Assembly (NCBI GenBank): GCA_963731745.1
Contig: CAVSWT010000006.1
Span: 62,001 to 126,000 of the forward strand
Direction: 5' to 3'
Length of the DNA stretch: 64,000 nt
Source: CAVSWT01 sp963731745
GTDB lineage: Bacteria > Bacteroidota > Ignavibacteria > Ignavibacteriales > Ignavibacteriaceae
Below, in pieces: positions 1-8,516 of this stretch; the stretch's first letter is position 1, and each line of letters begins with the position of its first letter. The notes beneath the pieces were generated by a model. That model was not told where the DNA came from, did no database searches, and saw nothing but the letters and a program-made list of their open reading frames with translations. Both the position numbers and the translations under genes were made by a program.

Positions 1-541
1 CAATATTTGCAAACTTTGAAATTTGATTATATCCAAACATTGCGACTATTGTTGTAACAATGCCGACAGCTAAAACAATTATAATCCATCCTATGCTATT
101 TGGAAGCCAGTCATTTAATGAAGGCATTGCAATATTAAAGGGAATGCCAACTGCTGTAGCTGAAACTGCTATCATTGAACCTGCTAAAAAACAAAACATA
201 AGAGCGTTAACTGAATTATAAACAAATGTTAAATTTTTACCGCTGATTTTTTCGAGCAAATAATATAGAGTTATTCTTTTTTTAACGGCAATTGGCCCGG
301 TTAAAAAAGCCCAACTTAAAACAGCTAAAATGTTGCCGATGAAAAGCCCTAATAATAAATCACTAGCCGAAACGCCGTGTGCAACAAATAAAGGCCCAAT
401 TACAAACTCAGTTCCTGCTGTATGTTCACCAGCATACATGCCGATAAAACTTTTCCAACCCTTTAATTTATTTTCAGGTATTGGCGTTCTTTCATATTCT
501 TCAACAGAATTTAGATGGCTAAGTAGTTTTTGTTTTAGCAT
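1..541 (-). CDS. NCS1/purine-cytosine-permease-like transporter, N-terminal part (probable rhamnose-operon permease)
   Basis: I translated this reading frame by hand: it opens with ATG at 541 and stays open for 180 codons to the left edge, so the C-terminal part lies outside the window. After a hydrophilic N-terminus (MLKQKLLSHLNSVEEYERTP) come at least three to four hydrophobic helices. The segment GWKSFIGMYAGEHTAGTEFV followed by GPLFVAHGVSASDLLLG resembles the first helices of the nucleobase:cation symporter-1 family. It starts only 6 bp after the rhaI stop codon, on the same strand, so it should be the last or near-last gene of the rhamnose operon. The position suggests sugar uptake rather than nucleobase uptake, but that is inference. 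Family call moderately sure, substrate unsure. Confidence 0.7.
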   Translation of the reverse strand, partial: MLKQKLLSHLNSVEEYERTPIPENKLKGWKSFIGMYAGEHTAGTEFVIGPLFVAHGVSASDLLLGLFIGNILAVLSWAFLTGPIAVKKRITLYYLLEKISGKNLTFVYNSVNALMFCFLAGSMIAVSATAVGIPFNIAMPSLNDWLPNSIGWIIIVLAVGIVTTIVAMFGYNQISKFANI

Positions 542-547
542 ATTATT

Positions 548-1801
548 TTATCCATTATTGATGTGCATTGAATTAACGACAATCTCTTCAGCTCTTTCTT
601 TCTCTATTTTTTCCTGATAACCACTTTTAAAGTATTCGATAACGGGATCTAGCGGAAGATTTTTCTTTAACCTTGCTTTAGCAACTACTGGACGAACATC
701 AGCGTTAATTATAGCATCATTAAAAAATCGGTTAGATAAAATTATTTCATCGGCTTTTTGATATTTTTCAATTACTTTTTGATTTACTAAAATGGCTTTA
801 GCCAAAGAATTTTGCAGAGAATCTATTGAATGAAGAATAGCATGCATCCTATTTTCTCTGCTGCTGCATTGATCAATCATCATAGACCATTTATTCTTTT
901 CAGACAATCCGCCGCCAACAAGAAGTTCATAGAATATCCTTGCAATTTGAGGATTTGGTTCCACAGCATGATCATCATCGGCAGCATAACGTGTATTAAA
1001 ATGAAGACCCCCATCAATACCTTCGCTTAAAAGATTTGAGATAATTTGTTCAATGTTTGTAGAATGATGATGATGTCCCATATCAACGAGCACCCCTGAA
1101 TTATCTCCAAATTCTTTTGCAAGCAGATAAGCACTTCCCCAATCAGAGAGAACAGTACTATATGTTCCAGGCTCAAATACTTTATATTCAATCAGGAATT
1201 TAACACTTCTATCTGTGGATTGAGAAATTGTTTTTAATGATTGTCTTGTATTTTCCAATGCATTTCGTAGTTCAATTTGGCCTGGATAATTGGAACCATC
1301 GGGAAGCCACACTGCTACAATTCCATTTGCAAATTTTTTCGCTATTTCTGCACTTAGAATAGTCTGTGAGATATAATTGTCACGAACATTTTTTTCTTCC
1401 GCGGATAAAGTCCCCCGGTGAGAACCTTTTAAAAAGTATGTAGGATTTACAGAACCTAATTTCAAGCCGCGTTTTTGAGCCTCTGCATTTACAAACTTTG
1501 CGATTTCAAATTTACCGGTCAGCCCATCATCAGAAAAATCCCATAAGATATGAGTTGAAATTCCTTCAACAGCGTCGGTTAATTTATTGACATAGGCAGC
1601 GTCATCTAATTTTTCTAAAATATTTCGAGCAAATCCAGGAGGCATATAATCACCAAATCTTCCGCCGCCAAAATTTCCAAATACCCAGCTTGGCACTTCT
1701 ACTTTAAATTCTTCAACAGCCTCAATGGCATTATTAACAATTTCTTTTCCAAATTCTAGATTAAGTGATTCTAATCCAAATTCAATTTGTTTTTCTGTCA
1801 T
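548..1801 (-). CDS. rhaI: L-rhamnose isomerase
   Basis: Converts L-rhamnose to L-rhamnulose, the first cytoplasmic step of rhamnose breakdown. The 417-aa protein is the Pseudomonas stutzeri/Streptomyces-type isomerase (TIM-barrel, xylose-isomerase-like), not the E. coli RhaA type. Candidate metal ligands are E205 (FLIEYKVFEPG), D240 (VLVDMGHHHH), H267 (GGLHFN) and D310 (MMIDQCSS). The 35- and 27-residue spacing of the first three equals that known for the P. stutzeri enzyme. The ATG at 1801 follows an AGAGGA ribosome site. The gene sits 214 bp downstream of rhaB and 6 bp upstream of a permease. Very sure of family; other ketose/aldose pairs may also be used because this subfamily is promiscuous. 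Confidence 0.95.
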   Translation of the reverse strand: MTEKQIEFGLESLNLEFGKEIVNNAIEAVEEFKVEVPSWVFGNFGGGRFGDYMPPGFARNILEKLDDAAYVNKLTDAVEGISTHILWDFSDDGLTGKFEIAKFVNAEAQKRGLKLGSVNPTYFLKGSHRGTLSAEEKNVRDNYISQTILSAEIAKKFANGIVAVWLPDGSNYPGQIELRNALENTRQSLKTISQSTDRSVKFLIEYKVFEPGTYSTVLSDWGSAYLLAKEFGDNSGVLVDMGHHHHSTNIEQIISNLLSEGIDGGLHFNTRYAADDDHAVEPNPQIARIFYELLVGGGLSEKNKWSMMIDQCSSRENRMHAILHSIDSLQNSLAKAILVNQKVIEKYQKADEIILSNRFFNDAIINADVRPVVAKARLKKNLPLDPVIEYFKSGYQEKIEKERAEEIVVNSMHINNG

Positions 1802-2015
1802 TTTTTCCTCTTGTAGTTACAAATGTTAAAGACAAGAATTTTATAATTTACATTATATTCATTGTGAGATTTTAAGTTAGAAACTTTTCTAAAAATTATT
1901 TAGCGTAATAACTTTCAGCTATTGATAGATTTGTATTTTTTTCGTGGCAAGATATCATTTCAATAGTTTTTATTGTCTTTGACGTAAGGGAATGAAGTAT
2001 TAAGTTCTATTCAAT

Positions 2016-3518
2016 TTAATTTCTATCTGCACTAACCGCTTGATTCAAAATCCTTTTATAGTTTTGCTCATTCTTTAGAAAGTAATCAGCATTTTTGGGT
2101 TTGTACTTTTTTAAATGAAATGAATCAGCAATTATCATTCTTAAAGTTTGAATATCCGATATATCTCCGGAAGCAATAGCTTGAATTCCGATATTACCTA
2201 CCACGGCTCCCTCTATTGGGCCGGCAACAACTTCACAATTTATTGCATCTGCAGTTAACTGCATTAACAATTCATTTTGTATTCCACCTCCAACTGCATG
2301 TAAGATATCAATGCTTTTACCTGTTACAGCTTTTATTTCATCAAGAGCAAACTTATAACTGAATGCAAGACTCTCAAAAATTACTCTGCTGATAAAACCA
2401 ATTTCCGGCTTAACAGTTTGTCCTGTTTCGGTTAAATAGTTAATAATTTTTTCCGGCATTAAATCAGATTTTAAAAATCGTTCGTCTGTTAAATCTATCC
2501 AAGCGTTAGCTGGCCCAAACTCAATTGCCAAAGAAGCTAATTCCGGATAAGTATAGTTCTTTGAATTTTCACTCCAGTAACGTCTGCATTCTTGAAGCGG
2601 CCACAATCCAATTATATTTTTAAGAAATCTAATTGAATTATTATAACCTCCTTCATTTGTAAAATTATATTCCATTGCAATTGTTGTAACCACCGGTTTA
2701 TCTAATTCAATTCCAATTAATGACCAAGTACCAGAACTTAAATATGCCCAATTATTATTTAATGCAGGGACTGAAACTACAGCAGATGCGGTATCATGGC
2801 TTGCAATAGCTGTAACAGAAGTATTTTTATTTAATCCAGTTCGATCAGCAATAGATGGTAAAAGCGTTCCCAATAAAGTGCCTGATGCAACAATTTCAGG
2901 AAATATTTTTCTAGGAAAATCAAAAGCGTCAATTAATTCTAACGACCAATTTTTAGTTTGTAAATCAAGAAGGTTCGTTGTAGAAGAATTTGTGAACTCG
3001 GATTTTTTCTGACCGGTGAGCAAATAATTTAAAAAATCCGGAATCAGTAAAATTTTATCTGCAAAATTCAGAAGATTTAGTTTTCTATATTTTTCTGATA
3101 AGAGTTGATATAAAGTATTAAACTGTGCGAATTGAATTCCAGTTATTTCGTAAATTTTTTCTTTGGGAAGAATTTGAAAAGCCTTTTCCATCATAGAATT
3201 AGTGCGGTCATCACGATAATGATATGGATAACCCAGTATTCTTCCTTCATCATCAATTAAAACATAATCAACAGCCCAAGTATCAATTCCAATACTTTCG
3301 AACTCGCTGCCGAATTTTTTTTGAGCATTTGTTAAGCCAGTAATTATCTCTTTAAATATTGCTAAAATATCCCAATGAAATCCATTATAATATTTAATAT
3401 TATGAGTAGGAAAACGATGAACTTCATCCAAAATTATTTTATTATTTCTAAGAGTAGCAACTATACAGCGCCCACTTTCCGCACCAATATCAAAAGCGAT
3501 AAATTTTTTATCTTTCAT
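2016..3518 (-). CDS. rhaB: Rhamnulokinase (FGGY carbohydrate kinase)
   Basis: Phosphorylates L-rhamnulose with ATP to rhamnulose 1-phosphate. The 500-aa protein has the usual FGGY length and two actin-like lobes. The N-terminal phosphate-binding loop is FIAFDIGAESGR (about residues 6-17), followed by IDTWAVDYVLID near residue 80. The second lobe carries ASHDTASAV and the C-terminal ATP-site loop HAVGGGIQNELLMQ. DIGAESGR rather than DLGTS is characteristic of rhamnulokinases. The gene begins 10 bp after the end of rhaD on the same strand, so the two are surely cotranscribed. No truncation is seen. Confidence 0.95.
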   Translation of the reverse strand: MKDKKFIAFDIGAESGRCIVATLRNNKIILDEVHRFPTHNIKYYNGFHWDILAIFKEIITGLTNAQKKFGSEFESIGIDTWAVDYVLIDDEGRILGYPYHYRDDRTNSMMEKAFQILPKEKIYEITGIQFAQFNTLYQLLSEKYRKLNLLNFADKILLIPDFLNYLLTGQKKSEFTNSSTTNLLDLQTKNWSLELIDAFDFPRKIFPEIVASGTLLGTLLPSIADRTGLNKNTSVTAIASHDTASAVVSVPALNNNWAYLSSGTWSLIGIELDKPVVTTIAMEYNFTNEGGYNNSIRFLKNIIGLWPLQECRRYWSENSKNYTYPELASLAIEFGPANAWIDLTDERFLKSDLMPEKIINYLTETGQTVKPEIGFISRVIFESLAFSYKFALDEIKAVTGKSIDILHAVGGGIQNELLMQLTADAINCEVVAGPIEGAVVGNIGIQAIASGDISDIQTLRMIIADSFHLKKYKPKNADYFLKNEQNYKRILNQAVSADRN

Positions 3519-3528
3519 TACAATTTAC

Positions 3529-5727
3529 TCAACGCAAAAAAGCGTCTTTAAGTCCACCATCCACAGGAATAATGTGACCAGTTGTTCTATTAGATTGTTC
3601 AGATACTAAAAAATATCCCGCTTCTACAATATCAATAGGCCGAACATCTTTTATAAGTAATGTTCTTTTAGCGTAGAATGATGCTAATTTATTACGCAAG
3701 GATTCTGTTTCCTCTTTTTTATTGAATGCAATTTTATATTTCTCTAAACTGTTAATTATACGGTCTCGCGGAAACATTGCGCTTCCTTCAATTACAGTTG
3801 CCGGGCTCACTCCATTAATTCTAAGTACAGGCGAATATCGAATTGCAAGCTCCCTAATTAAATGGTTGACTGCTGCTTTGCTGACATCGTAAGGTTCACT
3901 TCCAAATTTGGGAACAATCGCATTTGCAGAGCTGGTTAACAAAACAGTTCCACTAGTATTTTGTTTTTTAACAATATTAAAAAACTCTTCAACAATAATA
4001 TTATTTCCAGTTATATTTATGTTAAATATTTTGTTCCAAGTTTCATCATAATAACTTTTTCCATCTTTATCTGCTGGAATAAAAACGGCAGCGGTATTTA
4101 TTAAAATATCTAGTCCGCCAAATTGCAACACGGCTTTATTATATGCGTTGATTACAGATTTCCGATCGACAATGTTAATCTCAGTCGCAATGCAAACCTC
4201 AGATCCAAACTTAGAATTAATTTGTTTTGCTGTTTCCTCTGCCGCTTTGATATTTAGATCGGCTACTACAACATGCGCGCCTTCACCGGCTAATCTTTGG
4301 CAAAATTCACATCCTATTCCGCTGCCTCCTCCTGAGACTAATGCAACTTTTCTTGCAAATTCTTTTTCTTTCGGCTGACGCTGAATTTTTGCTTCTTCCA
4401 AAGCCCAGTATTCAATTCTAAAAGCTTCCTTAGGTGATAAGGACACGTAGTTATTGCAAACTCTTTTTACATTTATATCTTTATCAATTTTACCTGTATC
4501 CATTGATGTCGCACCTTCCATCACATGAATTGCATTAATATAAAATTCTCCTGTTATCCTGGCTTCCTTTTTATTTTTCCCGAAACTAAACATGCCAACT
4601 CCAGGAATCAAAACAACAGTTGGCTTGGAACCTCGCATCGCTGGTGATTCTGTTTCCTTGTTGCTATCATAATAATTTTTATAATCCAGTTCATATTTTT
4701 TAAAAGCATGGTTAACTGCTTCATCAAGCTTTGATAGCTCTGACTTTTCCTGAGGATTCCAATCAACGAACATGGGGCGTACTTTAGTTCGGATAAAATG
4801 ATCCGGGCAGCTTGTACCCATAAATGCTAATTTTTCACCATCATTGCTGTTGATAAATCTTAATACTTCAGCAGAATCCACATAATTTCCAATCACACCG
4901 TTTTTAGCAGTTTCCTGACTGATGCTTCCCCTTATAACAGGTAAAATGTATTCAGCAATATTTTCTTTGTTCTTTAATGCTTTGTACTTTTGACCTCCAA
5001 ATATTTTTGTACCCTTTTTCTTTATTTTGGAGACAACAAATTGTCCCATGCTGTCTATAATTTCTAGAGTTAGCCGATAACATTCATAATGGTCGTTTGC
5101 CCAATTGATTAATCCATGAGAACCGAGAATTACACCCTCAGCTTTTGGATTTTTTTCAATCGCTTCTTTAAGCATTTCTCCAAGTTGGTAGCCAGGACGC
5201 TGCCACGGTAACCAAACCAGATTGTATCCAAATGCACTGTTAAAATCTTTTAACAACTGCTGTCCATTACCGGAAGCAGCAATTGCAATTGCCCAATCGG
5301 GATGCATGTGATCAATATTTTTGTAGGGTAATAATCCGTGAAGAGGAGTATCAATCGAAGCAGGCCTTTGATTTAAGCCAAACGCACACAAAGGATAAAA
5401 TGAAAGCATCTCATCTTCATATTTTTCTCCCTTATATTTGTTTTCGATTGATAAAAATTTATCCATATATAAAGTTGCAAATCCATCTCGCTTTATGGAG
5501 CCAAGATCCCCACCGCTTCCCTTTACCCATAGTACTTCCACTTTTTTATCCGAAAGTGGATCTCTCATTAATATTTTTGAAGAAGTATTGCCGCCGCCGA
5601 AATTAGTAATTCGCAAATCTGAACCCAGCAAGTTAGAACGATAACGCAGCTTTTCGGGTTCATCCAACTGCTTTGCGTATTGATGGTCCCATTTATCTTC
5701 CAAATATATAAGTTTCTTATTTTTCAT
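3529..5727 (-). CDS. rhaD: Bifunctional rhamnulose-1-phosphate aldolase / short-chain dehydrogenase (lactaldehyde-oxidising)
   Basis: A fusion of 732 aa. Residues ~1-430 are a class II (zinc) aldolase domain related to RhaD/fuculose aldolase; it cleaves rhamnulose 1-phosphate to DHAP and L-lactaldehyde. The His-x-His pair of the metal site is in DTPLHGLLPYKNIDHMHPDW. Residues ~465-732 are an SDR domain with the cofactor loop ALVSGGGSGIGCEFC, the NTAA structural motif and the catalytic Tyr-xxx-Lys in EPYDVSKAAV; it is expected to oxidise lactaldehyde with NAD. The full fusion is a known arrangement (RhaD-aldolase/ADH family). It is the first gene of the rhamnose operon, with a 1-kb non-coding region upstream that should hold the promoter. 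No regulator is present in the window. Confidence 0.95.
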   Translation of the reverse strand: MKNKKLIYLEDKWDHQYAKQLDEPEKLRYRSNLLGSDLRITNFGGGNTSSKILMRDPLSDKKVEVLWVKGSGGDLGSIKRDGFATLYMDKFLSIENKYKGEKYEDEMLSFYPLCAFGLNQRPASIDTPLHGLLPYKNIDHMHPDWAIAIAASGNGQQLLKDFNSAFGYNLVWLPWQRPGYQLGEMLKEAIEKNPKAEGVILGSHGLINWANDHYECYRLTLEIIDSMGQFVVSKIKKKGTKIFGGQKYKALKNKENIAEYILPVIRGSISQETAKNGVIGNYVDSAEVLRFINSNDGEKLAFMGTSCPDHFIRTKVRPMFVDWNPQEKSELSKLDEAVNHAFKKYELDYKNYYDSNKETESPAMRGSKPTVVLIPGVGMFSFGKNKKEARITGEFYINAIHVMEGATSMDTGKIDKDINVKRVCNNYVSLSPKEAFRIEYWALEEAKIQRQPKEKEFARKVALVSGGGSGIGCEFCQRLAGEGAHVVVADLNIKAAEETAKQINSKFGSEVCIATEINIVDRKSVINAYNKAVLQFGGLDILINTAAVFIPADKDGKSYYDETWNKIFNINITGNNIIVEEFFNIVKKQNTSGTVLLTSSANAIVPKFGSEPYDVSKAAVNHLIRELAIRYSPVLRINGVSPATVIEGSAMFPRDRIINSLEKYKIAFNKKEETESLRNKLASFYAKRTLLIKDVRPIDIVEAGYFLVSEQSNRTTGHIIPVDGGLKDAFLR

Positions 5728-6734
5728 TTTTTGATTCCCATGAATTCTAAATTAATAATTAGTTCAGTAGAATATTTGTCAAATTTGAAGAATAAATTTT
5801 TCTTGCCTACATACAAATTCTTCCCCGAAAATTGAGCATGCGAATTAAATATGAAAAGTCTTAGCATGGTTTATATAATGCAGCTAAAGCATCTTAAATG
5901 ATTTAAATATTTGTTTTATCACAATCCCCCTAAGCTAATTCACATCAGCGTAAATGAAAAATAAATACATAATGAAATAAATTGTGTTAAAATTACTCTT
6001 TTAAAATGTGTTAGGAAGGAAAGTTTCTGTTTGAGAAAAGGAAAAATTGAATCATTAACATTTCAATTTTTTTTTATTTTAATACTAATCTTTGAAAACG
6101 CCTTGCAGATATATTCTTTACAATATTTTAAAACCACATTCCCCAACACATAGCTTCGCCTAATTAGTCACGTTTAAATTTTAAAACTTGTGTTTTATAC
6201 TTCCACTCAATCGTTTTCGCAAACCTTTGAGTAAAATTATATTTTTTTTTATATAATGTCAAACTTAGTGCGGCTTAGTTATACATAGAGCTATGCAGAA
6301 AATGTTCTACTATGCTTATTGAAATTTATTTAAAAAATGGAGTATGTTTATTAGAAATTAGGTTATTGTTCTTTCAAATATTCTATTGTTTTTAGGGAAG
6401 ATGAATGACATTCTTATATAGAAAAAAATCATTTACACAAAAAATATTTCGGCTCTCATTAAGCATAAATTTTCTCTATACAAGATTCAAATTTAAAATC
6501 ATATTTTGTTTCATCAATCTTAAATTTTTTCGTTAAGGATTCTAAACTTTTAGTTAACTCCTTCAGATCGCTGAATTAGTTTTAATATTGTTGTGGAAAG
6601 TGCAAGAATTGAATGTTTAGCGAAGCGGATTTTTACATAAATGATTCTACAATTAAAGTTGAATACAATCGATACTCATCTAATTTTTTTCTATTCAATT
6701 TTACGCATTATTTTCGATTCAATAATATGTTAGA
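5728..6734. other. Non-coding region between the rhamnose operon and a sensor kinase gene
   Basis: About 1 kb without a convincing gene. It is very AT-rich, with many stops in all frames. The minus strand to the left is the presumed rhamnose-operon promoter region. The right end is the 3' side of the kinase gene, so both flanking genes read leftward. I see no RNA gene, repeat or clear operator. Confidence 0.5.
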
Positions 6735-8507
6735 CTACACTTCTTCCATAATTAAATTTTCGGGAATAGGAAAATCTATTATAACTTCTGCGCCGTTGTT
6801 GCTATTAAATTTAATTGTGCCTTGAAGTTGTTCGGTCAATGTTTTGATGAGCATGATTCCCAGCGATTCTGATTCATCAACATTAATCTCTGCGGGGAAT
6901 CCCTTTCCATTATCTTTTATTACCAGGCTGTAACAATTTTTTTCAAAACTTTTTAATTTAATTGATATAATTCCGTTATCAGCATTACTTAAAGCATATT
7001 TAATAGAATTCGTTACAATTTCATTTATCAGCAATCCTAAAGTTATTGCAATATCCACATCAACAGGTATATTTCCAATTTCAATATTACGCGAAACTTT
7101 ATAGGTGCTTAATTTATATGTAATAAAAAGTGAGTTAAGAAGATCTTTAACATATTCTTCTAAGTTTAATTTTACAAAATTTCCATTCTTATATAATTTT
7201 TCGTGAATGAGTGCCATAGATCTTATCCGCTGCTGACTTTCATTAAATGCATCTATGGATTGGCTGTCACTTAAATTATTCGCTTGTAGCTTTAATAAAC
7301 TTGAAATTATTTGAAGATTATTTTTTACACGATGATGAACTTCTTTAATTAGTAATACTTTTTCCTGTAAAGAGCTCTGCAATAAATTATTTTTTTGACG
7401 TATCTCCCTGTATTTTTCTTCTAAATTTTCCTGCGCCGCTTTTATTGTGCTTACCATATCATTGAAAGCATTCGCAAGAGTCCCCAGTTCATCAGAGCTA
7501 TGAATATCAATAGTAGCATTATAATTGCCTTGAGATATTTCGGCAACACTTAAAGTCAATTTCTTTAACGGCCTGGAAATATTTCTGCTTAAAGCCCGAG
7601 TAATTAAAAACCCGATAAATAAAAGTGCGATACCAAACGTTATCATCCAGGTTAGAAATTTGTGTGAAGATTGAAGTACTAATTCTTTTGAAATATCAAC
7701 GAGACAAACCCATGCGGTGCCGGGAATAGGCTTAACCGCAGCTATTGTTTCGTTTCCCTTTTGGTTTACAAATGTCAATATTTTATCTTCTTGAGCTGCA
7801 TCTTTTAAAGGATTCGGAACAATTGTTACAAAGTTTGTCCAAATTGAATAATCCCGATTACCTATTTTTAAAGAAGCATCACGCCCAAGCAATACAGCTA
7901 ATTGCTCCATACCTTTTTTTGATGCAAATACCCTTCGCCATCTAACAACATATCCAAGCGTAATTTCATCTTGAACTACCGCTGCAACAATAGGGAATAA
8001 AACTGAATCACCTTTTTCTCTAAAAACTCCGACAAATGTTTTACCAGGAATTTTCAGAACTGAATTAAGATCAGCTTTTATATTCTTATGAAAATTGAAT
8101 AAAGGGTTTGTATTATATAAAAGATTTTGATTTGTATCCCATAGCTGTACGGTTTGTGTTAGAGAGTCACTGGAGAATTTAAGATCCTGAAAATCTTCAA
8201 TCACCTTTTTGGTTTTTGAATTTTGATTACTAAGAAAATTTACAACCTCATTAGAATTTGTAACTGCACTGGTAAATGTTTCTAATGTTCTTGCTTGAAT
8301 GCTAAATATGGAAGCAAATTGTTCTGATAATGCATTTACCCTGTTTACTCCTGCATTTATTGCTGATTTTTTTACAGCCACATATGCATAAACAGCAAAC
8401 AAAGTTAAGATAAAAAATAACAGCGTAAATATTAATATCGGCAAGCGTCTTTCAATTGAATAATTAGAAAGTGAAATTCTACTTAGAATTTTTTTTATCT
8501 TAGTCAT
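6735..8507 (-). CDS. Membrane sensor histidine kinase (extracellular sensor, HAMP, HisKA_2)
   Basis: The 590-aa protein has an N-terminal membrane helix (about residues 22-46), a ~240-residue periplasmic sensor of probable Cache type, a second helix (about 285-305) and a HAMP domain containing SRPLKKLTLSVAEISQGNY and DELGTLANAFNDM. A coiled coil and the HisKA_2 phospho-acceptor motif EVHHRVKNNLQIISSLLKLQ follow (His in VHHR), then an ATPase domain with EIVTNSIKYAL (N box) and DNGKGFP (G1). HisKA_2 kinases often signal to single-domain or atypical response regulators. Two such genes lie 2.7 kb away at 11193 and 11678. The gene is 9 bp downstream of the TonB receptor, so the two are likely cotranscribed; the signal may relate to the receptor's ligand (inference). 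Confidence 0.9.
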   Translation of the reverse strand: MTKIKKILSRISLSNYSIERRLPILIFTLLFFILTLFAVYAYVAVKKSAINAGVNRVNALSEQFASIFSIQARTLETFTSAVTNSNEVVNFLSNQNSKTKKVIEDFQDLKFSSDSLTQTVQLWDTNQNLLYNTNPLFNFHKNIKADLNSVLKIPGKTFVGVFREKGDSVLFPIVAAVVQDEITLGYVVRWRRVFASKKGMEQLAVLLGRDASLKIGNRDYSIWTNFVTIVPNPLKDAAQEDKILTFVNQKGNETIAAVKPIPGTAWVCLVDISKELVLQSSHKFLTWMITFGIALLFIGFLITRALSRNISRPLKKLTLSVAEISQGNYNATIDIHSSDELGTLANAFNDMVSTIKAAQENLEEKYREIRQKNNLLQSSLQEKVLLIKEVHHRVKNNLQIISSLLKLQANNLSDSQSIDAFNESQQRIRSMALIHEKLYKNGNFVKLNLEEYVKDLLNSLFITYKLSTYKVSRNIEIGNIPVDVDIAITLGLLINEIVTNSIKYALSNADNGIISIKLKSFEKNCYSLVIKDNGKGFPAEINVDESESLGIMLIKTLTEQLQGTIKFNSNNGAEVIIDFPIPENLIMEEV

Positions 8508-8516
8508 ACATCACCA

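Noticed and set aside
330..617. A plus-strand reading frame across the permease/rhaI junction
   Set aside because: It is antisense to the minus-strand permease start, which has clear transporter motifs and operon spacing.
6613..6825. A plus-strand reading frame at the kinase 3' end
   Set aside because: It overlaps the kinase C-terminus in antisense, has no recognisable sequence and low-complexity Phe/Asn/Ser content.
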